DNA of 64,000 nt from Miscanthus floridulus (taxonomy: Eukaryota; Streptophyta; Magnoliopsida; Poales; Poaceae): positions 58,156,078 to 58,220,077 of the forward strand of contig NC_089591.1 in NCBI RefSeq assembly GCF_019320115.1, in the 5' to 3' direction. Below are positions 1 through 9,234 of the stretch, piece after piece. Below the pieces are notes generated by a model that saw only the letters and a list, made by a program, of their open reading frames with translations, did not search any database and was not told the origin of the DNA. A program made the translations under genes and the position numbers. Within the stretch, counting starts at the first letter, position 1. Each line of letters begins with the position of its first letter.

Positions 1-271
1 CAGCCATGTGCAGGTGTCGTCTCCCGGTCATGGCGCTCCACTCCTGTCCTGGCGGATGTCGTGGTGAACTGACGCATATGTCAATGTTCGTACGAGGGTT
101 AGGCAGAACAATACGGGTACGCTCGACTGCTGTTCTGACGTGAGTCCCCAGGTATCACCTGTCTCATCCACGGGTTATATCAGGGCGTGCTGGTCACTTC
201 CCTGGCGTCAGAGCTTTGACCCCAGGTCCATACGCTTGGACCTGGAGTGGTTGGTGGCGGTATGGGTCTCC

Positions 272-583
272 GTCGGGCAAGACAGAGCAACCCTCGGGGG
301 TCGGGCGAGGCAGGAGCCAACCCCTAGTGGTCGAGCGAGGCGGAGCCCGCGGCCTTAGGTGTCGGGCAAGGTGGAGCCAACCCTCAGAGGTCGGGTGAGG
401 CGAAGCCCTGTGGCCTCGGTGTCGGGACGAGGCGGAGCCAACCCTCGGGGGTTGGGCGAGGTGGAGCCCACGGCCTCAGTGTTGGACGAGGCGGAGCCCG
501 TGGCCTCGGTGTCGGGCGAGGCGGAGCCAACCCTCGGGAGTCGGGCGAGGCAGAGCCAACCCTCAGGGGTCGGACGAGGCTGA
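272..583. repeat. 30-bp-period GC-rich minisatellite
   Basis: About ten head-to-tail units of 30 bp, with the core GTCGGGCGAGGCGGAGCC followed by either AACCCTCGGGG or a CACGGCCTCGGT variant. The period is a multiple of three, so several frames on both strands stay open over the array; those short ORFs are a by-product of the repeat and not genes. Similar GC-rich arrays occur in grass retroelement DNA, but no flanking element can be identified here. Confidence 0.8.
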
Positions 584-699
584 GTTTGCGCACCTGGGGC
601 TCGGTTGGAGCTGTAGTCAGCGCTCTTGACTGATCGGACGAACCAATGTTGATGGTTGTTACTCATCCTCTTCGAGTACCCTGGTATTGGTCCTCAACA

Positions 700-1860
700 T
701 TATGTGAACAAAGAGAAGGTATTGTAGGTGATGTAAAAAGTGGTGAAATTCAGATCACTTTTAGAAGATGGCTTATTGCTGAACTTCAGACCCGCTGGGA
801 GAAAATCTGTTTGATGTGAACAATTTTTTGTTCCACGAGAGTGATGACATTATTATTTGGAAACTTGAAAAGAACAAAACACTTTTCTGTCAAATCTATG
901 TATAATGCTCTGACTAAAAATGATGCTGGACCCTTCCACAAAGAATTTGGGAAAGCAAAGTCCCTCAAAAGATAAAATTCTTTGTGTGGTTGATGATCAA
1001 TGGAGCTATTTTAACAAAAGATAATCTAATTTTGGTCTGAAAGTCCAACGTGTTATTTCTGTGATCAGGATGAGTCTATTGACCATCTCTTTTTCACATG
1101 CCCAATTGCAAAGGTGATATGGACAGTGATAGCCAAAGGAATTGGAGTTAATAATGTACCCACATCTTTGGCACAATGTTAGGCTTGGTGTGACAAATGG
1201 CTATCTATGGGAAGGAAGCTTCATATGTGTGTGTGTGAGGGGGGGGGGGGGGGGGGGGGGTCTCTACAATATGTTGGACAATTTGGAAAGCTCGAAATAA
1301 AGCCAGCTTGGATGGGAAGAAACTCAATAATCCCATTGAGATTATATGTCATGCATGTGTTTTAATGCGTTTTTGGATAGGTTTATATGCCTAAGTGGAT
1401 AGGGAGATGCTCATCAATCGAGTCAATCCCGTGCTCAGAGATACTAATCCCCAAAAGCTCAGTTGAAGATAGGCAAAAGCGGCTGAAGTATGGTGGTCAT
1501 TAGGAAGACGTACGAAGACCAGAATCCATAGAGCTTGTGATGATGATCAAGGAGAACGGTTTTAGTAGTCTGTGTTTCACAACTCTATTGGTATCGTTTT
1601 TGTGGTAGGTTCTGGTTGGCCCGGAAGGTCTGTAATAGGCTTCTAATACTCTTTCTATTACTGTGAGTATGTGGGTTTTAAACGTTTTAGCTCCTGTGGC
1701 GGCTATCTGACTCTGAGATAGAGTGCAGATAGGATGGAGTTGGTATTTGTTTTGTGTTTGCTCTTCTGTTCCAACAGACTCTTGTATTTTTCTGTTTATA
1801 TGAATGGAAATGGGGTTATCCTCGTGTGGAAAAAAGATTAAAGAAGCTAGTTTGTTTTTT
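700..1860 (+). pseudogene. LINE ORF2 C-terminus and 3' UTR (zf-RVT domain remnant)
   Basis: The + strand encodes, in shifted frames, the end of a plant L1-type LINE ORF2 (reverse transcriptase/endonuclease polyprotein). Readable blocks are KFFVWLMINGAILTKDNL and the zinc-binding segment CYFCDQDESIDHLFFTC at about 1051-1101, giving C-x2-C-x7-H-x4-C as in the zf-RVT family. It continues as PIAKVIWTVIAKGIG and later VWWSLGRRTKTRIHRAC near 1480-1530. Frameshifts, an in-frame TAG near 1182 and a GT/poly-G run at 1226-1260 interrupt it, so it is dead. The 3' UTR seems to run to about 1860. The catalytic RT part is missing upstream, as expected of a 5'-truncated insertion. Confidence 0.8.
1226..1260. 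repeat. (GT)n followed by a 22-base G run
   Basis: A short GT microsatellite runs directly into 22 consecutive G residues inside the LINE remnant. G runs of this length are prone to replication slippage and sequencing error, so the exact length is uncertain. Confidence 0.9.
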
Positions 1861-2042
1861 CTGTTCCTCCTCAAGTATTATGCATCGAATTTAATTATTT
1901 CACATAGACTTGCAGAGGTGCAGTCATGTGTTTTCTCCTGTGCAATCAACCTACTCAACTGTTAGCCCCTTGTCATCAAGCCATCACAATTATTTCTTTT
2001 GAATATTGTTTTCAAACAGATGTTTTGCAAATACATACATAG

Positions 2043-2281
2043 TACTCTATCCGTCATAAAATAGATGACGTTTTTAACTCTTAGACACCTTTTTTGACTG
2101 TTTACCTTATTCAAAGTTTTTTTTGTATAAATATTATTTATTTTGTTATGATTTATTTTAGATACTTTAATAGTGACTTACTTATTTTATTATTTGCACA
2201 TAAAAAACCGAATAAGACAAATGATCAAATATAATATCTAAAAATTAAAAGCGTCATGTGTTTCGGGACGAAGAGATTATA
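2043..2281. mobile_element. Stowaway-like MITE
   Basis: An AT-rich element of about 240 bp with imperfect terminal inverted repeats: TACTCTATCCGTCATAAAAT on the left and, read inward from the right, TAATCTCTTCGTCCCGAAAC. The start resembles the Stowaway (Tc1/mariner-derived) CTCCCTCCGTCCC terminus, and TA flanks are plausible. It has no coding capacity. Confidence 0.7.
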
Positions 2282-2518
2282 CGTGATTCTAGACTCTGGA
2301 GCTGTGACGACCTTCCTTTCACCTACTTTGTGGTTGTAGTACTACTTCAATGTAACAATATCTGCCGAAGCAAGAGGTTTAGTTCCCTCAAAAAAAAAAA
2401 AACAAGAGGTTTAGTTTGCCATTTTAGTTTCCTTGACACATTTCAGTTTTCGTTCGAATACAGGGAATGTCGTTGCGGGTATCATGAGGGCCGCAAATGA
2501 TTGTACGAACGCCCTCAG

Positions 2519-2660
2519 CCAATCAATCAGCTCCACCAATAACCAGGAGCCAATCGGGAACCACAGTCCAGTCCAGGGCAGGACTCCGGAATCCGGATGG
2601 CGGATATATACATAGTATACCCGTCCGTCAATCCATCATCACAGCAGAGCAGCCCGCCGT
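2519..2660 (+). promoter_or_regulatory. Candidate promoter: three CCAAT boxes and a TATA box
   Basis: CCAAT occurs at 2519-2523, 2536-2540 and 2550-2554, and TATATA at 2605-2610, followed by a GC-rich transcribed-looking stretch. Spacing and order fit a plant core promoter. No recognisable protein begins downstream, so this could drive a non-coding RNA or a decayed gene, or be chance. Position and motifs are seen; function is inferred. Confidence 0.3.
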
Positions 2661-3430
2661 GGCAGCGGTAGCTACAAGCTAGTGTGTGGATTCAGACAAG
2701 CCGGGCAAAGCAAATCGCAGTCGGACACCCGGGCACGGCGAGGCCCCGCAGGTGACGCGCGCGCGGTTGTTGCCTTTCTGCTGGTTCCCCGATGGCACGA
2801 TCCATCGGAAGGCCACCGGCCGGGGTCGTCGTCGTCCTGGTCCTGGATGGATGGAGGCCGTTCGATGCACCGCGAAAACCGGTTGCCGCAAGGAAGAGAG
2901 CACGGAGCTGTCGCCCCACGGGCAAGAGAAGAGAGCCGAAACGGCTGTAGCAGCTGCGAGGCGCCGAGGCGAGCTACATGGAAGCCTCTCGCTCTGAGGA
3001 CGACGCGAGATCCACCAGATGGCACGCGGCGCGCCGCGAGCCCTGCCAGGCCCCCTCCAATCATGGAGCCTCCTGGGGCCCTTGGCGCCTTCGTTCCCGG
3101 CGCGCCAATAATTTAATGCGTGTCCGATCCGCGCGTGACCGAAGCGAAGCGCGGATGTGCCTGTGGCCCTGTGCATGCACGCGCGGCGCGGACGAACACG
3201 GCTGAGCGAAGAAGGCCCCTTGCCTTGCCGAGACGCGGCAGCGTGCCAGCAGCTAGCGCCCCCGTCCTTGTCCGGCGTCGGGCCCGCCGGCTGCTGCCAA
3301 ATGGGATAGCATAGCAGGAAGCCAATGCAAGCCATCGCTGATGAGGACATCCTGCGAGACAGCAAGAGGGATAGGGACGCGAACTGCGCCCCGGCCGAGT
3401 CATTCGCTTGCCTGAATGTGCCCTCGGCTT
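2660..3430. other. GC-rich island without a recognised gene
   Basis: Strong GC enrichment opens overlapping ORFs on both strands (144 aa on + from 2682; 228 aa on - from 3365). Neither translation shows a known domain, signal peptide or low-complexity signature, and open frames on both strands are typical of GC-rich grass DNA. It may be a captured or decayed exon fragment. Confidence 0.35.
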
Positions 3431-5220
3431 TGCCTGCTTGCTCAGCGTAAGTTTATAAACTTCTGCTAAACGATGAGGCTGTTGCTGGCACGTACGGGAA
3501 ATGGATGGGCTTGTCGGAGCTCGGGCTTGTGTTTCCCTTTCGTAATGCAAAAATGGATTGTCGCAGAGGAAGAAAAGTCGATCGCCTGCTTATCTTTGGA
3601 CTACGAAGGTAATTGCTGGGACAACGTCTATATATATGCATGGGGTCTATAAGATGGTTTAGGACATTGACACAGTGACTTACAATTCCAATTAATATAT
3701 GACAGTATTTATAGAAAATATTATATACGACGAAAATGTTTTTTTTTTCTACTAGCTTGCATTCTTGTTCACCATGTTCAAATATATGTGTGAAGATATG
3801 TAAACTGGAATAATCCTTACATGAGTGAGAAACAAAAGTATATATTTCCGACACACGGTAGCTTTCACATTTTGCCACACCATGAAAACTGACATCGCAA
3901 CACTTATCCACGTATGTTCACACATCGTTTTTTATGAATCACTTCGATCCACACGGATACCCTCATCTGGTGGCTGGAGCAACAAAAACAGTTAATGAGT
4001 CTCGATCGTGATGCCTATAAAAACCAAAATCACCCCAAAGAGATTCACACATTGTCCATTTTTGACTGAGTCCACGCGTTATTGCAGTGATCCGAGCATC
4101 TGCTGGCTGTAGGCCCATCATCGATCGTCCTGCTGTTTTCTGCCTCAACAAACATCCAGCTACGAATGAATTCGAATACGATCGATCGATGCGGCCGGGA
4201 CCCGGAATGGCTTGTCTCCATCATTTCGCGTTTACTTCGCATCAGGCTACAGTTTCCCCGATCCTCAGGATTGCTTTGTTGACCGCGATATCGATGTATG
4301 TTAGGATTTTTTTTTTTTTGCTTGATTATGAAGTACACAAATCTCTCTTTCGATCTTGTTTCAAATCATTGGTGGTACGGTGGTAGTGTCGTCGTAATAA
4401 CTAATAAGTACCATGCCACACTGTCAACATGATCGCAATTCTCTCAGGAGAAATGGAGTTCCTTGCATTGGATTCTGCCATTCTGTGGTTGCATTGTGGT
4501 TCGGTGAACACTGAACTCATCCATGCCCCGGCCCAGTATGTAGTAGCTGTAGCCTGTAGTTACTTTGCACCGGTGTACCAACTAGTAGTTGCCCTTTATG
4601 CGTGTGATCATCATTTGCTGATGGAATCTGCTGCTAGTCGGTTCAGTGAATTAGGAGTAGTATTGATCTACTCCCAGTATATATGTCGTACGGCAACATA
4701 TGGCATGACTGCATGAGTCCATATACATGCAACCCGATTTCGCTGTTAATGACCAACAGGTTCAGACATCATAAACCAGCCAATCAACAACCGACATGTT
4801 GATCGTTCAACTGGCCAGCTGATCACAGATCACTTTATCAGCGCTATATATCGTCAATTATAAGGTCCATGCATGCATGAAAGCGTACAATGTATGTGCT
4901 TGAGGAGATAGATCTACCACTACAGAGGGAGTCAAATTGCATGGGTCTCAAGCTGAGGAGCAATCTGGGGTGGTGCCCTAGCTCTACCACACAGGAAGCG
5001 CAGATTCCAGAAGATCAGTACTGCTCGCTGGAGTGCTGGTGCATTTCTTGAGAAAGAGAATACTGGGGATCGATTTGTAACCCGATTGAGACCACAGTGA
5101 TCACGCAATTGCCATGGGCTTCGGTAGTTTACAGGATGTGCATGATATGCCTTATGCGCGGATGTTCAATCTTGTCCTAGCAGGAGTCCTAGCGGCCCTG
5201 GACCAAGGTATAATGATACA
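3431..5220. other. Intergenic DNA, nothing recognised
   Basis: Moderately AT-rich sequence with no recognisable coding similarity, no clear terminal repeats and only short ORFs. I see no feature to report. Confidence 0.5.
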
Positions 5221-5224
5221 ATTA

Positions 5225-6470
5225 AGACGTCCGGATGGACGGACGCCTCCCTCCGCTCACTCCCGCACGCGCTGCTCGCCCAACAACCCTATCCGCTAGT
5301 CCTGTCTACGTGCTCTGATGCTCGCTACGCCGTTTTCTCCCTGCGTCGCCTTCTCCCTGCGTCGCCGTGCCCACCCCCCACCCCACTCCGCCTCACCGCC
5401 GCCAGCCCCCCCTCCCCCCCCGCAGCGCCGCGCCCCATCCCCTGCGGCCTCCTCCGCGCCGCATTTTCCACTGGGCCCAGTCTGCCTCGCCCTGCCTCCA
5501 CTGCGTTGCCTCCTCACCGCGGCCGGCCCGCTCGCCGCGACTGCCTCCACCGAGCTAGCGAGCCGCGGCCGTCTCCACCGAGCCGGCGAGCCTCAACGAC
5601 GGATGCTCCATCAAGTAGGCGAGGAGGACGAGATTCGTGTGACGCCATGCCAACCGACGAGTTGCCCGTGCCGATGCCACACAACGAGGTCCATGCATGC
5701 GCCACCATTGACCTCCACGCCGGCGTGCCTCCATTTGTCCAAGCAAAGCCCATGTTGCAAGAGCATATTTTAAGTGTTTCAGATGTTTCATCTGAATGTT
5801 GCAAGTGTTTCATCTTAATGTTGCAAAAGTACATAGGAATATTGCACATGTTGTAGTGGCCATATACGTATGTTTCAAGTGTATGTTCGAAATGTTTCAT
5901 CTCGTTTTTTAGACGTATGTTTGTAAGTGTTTCATCTTGGATGTTGCATATGTTTTCACACATATGAAGTTTTTCAGTTGTTTTTTTTGCAAGTGTTTGA
6001 TACGCATGTTTCGAGTGTTTTAGCTTATGTTGCAAGTGTTTCACCTGGATGTTTTAAAAGTATGTCTAGTGTTGCAGCTAGTGTTTCAGATGTATATTTC
6101 ATGTGTTTCATCTGCCTTCAGACGTATGTTGCAAGTGTTGTATCCAGATGTTTCAAAAGTAGATCTCGGGTGTTGCATCTCTGTTCTCTCTGCTGCCTCA
6201 CCTTCGCCTCGGTGTCTCCTCCTCCTCCTCCTGGCACCGGCTGGGCATCCGCCGCCCCCTTCCCCTCTTCTAGATACTGGTGTAGCCACATGCTGTAGTT
6301 GCTGGCCGCGTGCATGCGCGTGAGAAGCGGACGCGGCACGAGCGCAGGACTCCCCATGTGCAGTCAGGCGGTGGGGGCCCGTAGGGGGCGCAGGCTGTAG
6401 GTGCGCGCGGAGAGACGGAGTGCAGGCGCGGGCATCCGTCCGAAGGTCTGGACGCTAGCACTAATGGAGG
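5225..6470. mobile_element. MULE-like non-autonomous element with GC-rich half
   Basis: Both ends carry related GACGTCC/GCGTCC terminal sequence: GACGTCCGGATGGACGGACG on the left at about 5228, and from the right GCTAGCGTCCAGACCTTCGG. The left half (5,290-5,760) is GC-rich and opens proline/alanine/arginine-rich ORFs. The right half (5,750-6,180) is T-rich and repeats variants of GTTTCATCTNAATGTTGCAAG. No transposase is present. The same architecture recurs at 35594-36798. A target duplication could not be fixed, so the Mutator-like assignment rests on termini and organisation. Confidence 0.5.
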
Positions 6471-7037
6471 ACTCCCTCGATCGTTCGCCAGACGATGTCA
6501 TTTTTCATGGTTAAATATCTTTTGTCTATGCACTTTGTTTCTCTAGTTATGTCTGTAATAAGTAATAACCCCAAGTTCTGTAATGCGAGTGCCCATGAGC
6601 TAGCTCGCTTAGTACGTAGGCTTAAAAAAAGGACCTGATCAGTACCTTGTTTGGGTTTATTCCCTCCACTACCGGAAATCGGCGCTTTGCCGAGTGTCGG
6701 AGGCTTTGCCGAGTGTATTTCATTGGACACTCGGTAAAGACGGTCTTTGCCGAGTGCCAAATAAAATACACTCGGTAAAAAAAAACACTCGATAAAATAC
6801 GTCTTTATCGAGTGCCTTTTTTCTGGCACTCGGCAAAGATGTATTTTGCCGAGTGCTATTTTTCGGCACACGAAAAAATGCGTCTTTGTCGAGTGCCTTT
6901 TTTCTGGCACTCGGCAAAGATGTATTTTGCCGAGTGCCTTTGTTTTGGCACTCGGCAAAGAGACATTTTGCTGTGTGCAATTTTTTTTTTGCCCTCGGCA
7001 AATAAGTTTTTCAAAGCAATTTTTGAGGCCCTAAATG

Positions 7038-7320
7038 AATTCAAATGAAAAACTTTTCAACTACAAAGTTGTATAACTTCTCAAGATCTACAAAGTTTAT
7101 TTTGGTCATTTCTTCATTTGACAAAGCGACAATAACGTTGTTCATAAAATCTACATCTCTCATATCTCTCATATTAGTTTCATGAAAGTAGAAGGGAGAT
7201 ATATAAGATTTGTGAACAATGTTACTACCACTATGTCGGATGAACAAATGAACAAAATAAACTTTGTAGATCTTGAGAAGTTATGAAATTTTGTAGTTGG
7301 CAACATTTTGATTTGAAATC
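7038..7320. repeat. Long imperfect foldback, arms about 120 bp
   Basis: The segment 7038 to about 7165 is nearly the reverse complement of about 7195-7320. The shared core AACTTCTCAAGATCTACAAA lies at 7075-7094, and its inverse at about 7264-7283. The arms are separated by roughly 30 bases containing tandem ATCTCTCAT. RNA from this stretch could form a long hairpin. The foldback lies entirely inside the CACTA element at 6667-8081. Confidence 0.8.
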
Positions 7321-7694
7321 ATCTTGTCATGCAAAAACAACGTTTGAATTTGAAAATTTTAAAATTTGAATTTTTCAAAAGACCTCGGATGGAAAAACTT
7401 CCTAAATGAAAATTATAGATCTCCAAAAGTTATGAAACTATGTAGTTGACAACTTTTTAATTTGAAATCATCTTATCATGCAAAACTACGTTTAAATCTC
7501 TGAAATTTGAAATTCGAATTTTTCAAACGACCTCGGATGGAAAAACTTCCTAAATAAAAATTGTAGATCTCGAAAAGTTATGAAACTTTGTAGTTGACCA
7601 GTTTTTGATTTGAATTCGTTTAGGGCCTCAAACAAACAATTTACTCTCGGTTTAGTATAATATATGAGGATAGATAACGGAATCTAGACATAAG

Positions 7695-7775
7695 TGATAA
7701 TGTAGTGTAGTGGTAGAGCAACAAACACGCGAGGGAGAGGTCGTGAGTTCGAATCCCGCCGGCCGTGTTATCCGC
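7695..7775 (+). other. tRNA-like module with A and B boxes
   Basis: TAGTGTAGTGG at 7703-7713 fits the Pol III A-box consensus TRGYNNARNGG at every position. AGTTCGAATCC at 7746-7756 fits the B box. The spacing is that of a tRNA gene. The T-arm side is clear, but acceptor-stem pairing is poor, so this is a tRNA relic or tRNA-derived insertion and not a functional tRNA call. It sits inside the CACTA element at 6667-8081. Confidence 0.6.
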
Positions 7776-8449
7776 GAATTTAGCGCAAAAAATGCACCGA
7801 CTTCGATGAAGACGGGCGGGCGCTGGCCGGTGGCGGCCTCCCTCGAATTTTTTTTTTAAAAAAATTGCTATTATTTTGGGGGTTTTTCGCATTTTCATTT
7901 TGCCGAGTGTAAATCTTTGCCGAGTGCCCGACAAAAAACACTCGGCAAATAGTTGTTTGCCGACAAAAAGATGCTGTGTTTTATATGTCGAGTGTTACAC
8001 TCGACAAAACAGTTGCCAGAGTGTTTTTTGGTCATTGCCAAGTGCCCCTGGCACTCGGCGAAACGACTGTATCCTGTAGCGCTCCCCTACCGTTGTACAA
8101 ACTCTTTTGGACCGTGATCTCACTGATGCCGCCATTGTGGAATAAAAGCAGCAAGAGATTGAACCACGTAAGAAAGGGCGCGCGCACACACACCGCCACA
8201 AGAAAAATCATGGTTTTAAAACTTGACTAGTTCCGCTAGACCGTATAGAGTATAAATGTGGCATAACTTAATTTTAATGCGTATATAAGCAGCATAACCT
8301 TTTATAAGAAAGAAGTACCAGTTCGTTATAATACTTCAATCATGGACTAGCGTGATGTAATCATGAAAATTCCCATATATAAGATCAACCAATTTAAAAT
8401 TGAATGAGGACTCACTAGTAGAGAAACTAGCTGTATTCTCAACCCCCTT

Positions 8450-8580
8450 CAGTCCCGGTTTTAAAACTGGGAGCACGAATCCGGGAATAAAGGGCCCCTC
8501 CTTTAGTCCCGGTTTCGCGCCCCACCTTTAGTTCCGATTGGTAATACCAACCGGGACTAAAGGGCTGACCGGGACTAAAG
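8450..8580. repeat. Left subterminal repeats of the CACTA element
   Basis: Alternating direct and inverted copies of TTTAGTCCCGGTT and ACCGGGACTAAAGG lie just inside the left terminus. In En/Spm-type elements such arrays are the binding sites for the element's DNA-binding protein; that role is inferred here from family knowledge. Confidence 0.8.
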
Positions 8581-8787
8581 AGGCCTCCCGGTCTGGCCAC
8601 GTGGTCCGGCCAGGTTTTCTTTTTTTTCTTTATTTTTTGTTTCTATTTTCAATTGATGATTCGTTTTGGTTTGCGAATAGGTTTTCGAATACGCATTCTA
8701 CGCTGCTAATAATATACGTATTCTACATGTTTATAATGTTCGAACATTTTGTACAAATTAAAGTATGAAACTAACGTATATATTACA

Positions 8788-8788
<1 letters not shown>

Positions 8789-8832
<44 letters not shown>
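8789..8832. repeat. (AT)n microsatellite
   Basis: Uninterrupted AT dinucleotide run inside the CACTA element. A second, similar run is at 9108-9152. Confidence 0.95.
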
Positions 8833-8835
<3 letters not shown>

Positions 8836-9104
8836 ACGTTATTTTATGTACATATAATATGTATATATATATATATTACAAATAAAGCTTGCATTGTATA
8901 TTTAATAATATTCCTGGCATAACAAATTTACTCTATCTGGTTTGGCTTTCATGTTTCGTTCACGTCACTATAGAACTCACCGGCGGGGTTTAGGACCTAG
9001 TCATTAAGAAATCCTGCTATGGTCTCTTGAATTGCTTTCAGTTGGTCACGTCGTATGACTTTTTCCTTCAACCATAGAGTCTTCAATAAAAGTTAAAGGA
9101 AAAG

Positions 9105-9155
<51 letters not shown>

Positions 9156-9234
9156 GTCACGTGATTACTTATATATATGAGCAATAAAAGAAATTATGAA
9201 TATATTTATATAATGTACTTTGAGGTTCTCTTCA

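Larger units (their letters stand above)
6667..8081. mobile_element. Non-autonomous CACTA element (TSD CTC)
   Basis: It begins CACTACCGGAAATCGG at 6667 and ends in the degenerate inverse ATCCTGTAGCG at 8081, flanked by a 3-bp duplication CTC (6664-6666 and 8082-8084), as expected for CACTA (En/Spm) transposons. Both subterminal zones hold many copies of TTTGCCGAGTGCC and its inverse. There is no transposase; the interior holds a long foldback (7038-7320), two copies of a roughly 150-bp unit beginning GACCTCGGATGG (7381, 7530) and a tRNA-like module (7695-7775). It would depend on transposase supplied in trans. Confidence 0.85.

Noticed and set aside
2045..2500. 80-codon ORF near 2258-2500 as a coding gene
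   Set aside because: It starts inside a MITE terminus and runs through a poly-A stretch; no similarity recognised.
2679..3365. 228-codon minus-strand ORF as a gene
   Set aside because: GC-rich DNA with overlapping open frames on both strands, no domain, no splice or start context.
7695..7775. Functional tRNA gene
   Set aside because: A and B boxes are good, but acceptor and anticodon stems do not pair convincingly by eye; kept only as a tRNA-like module.
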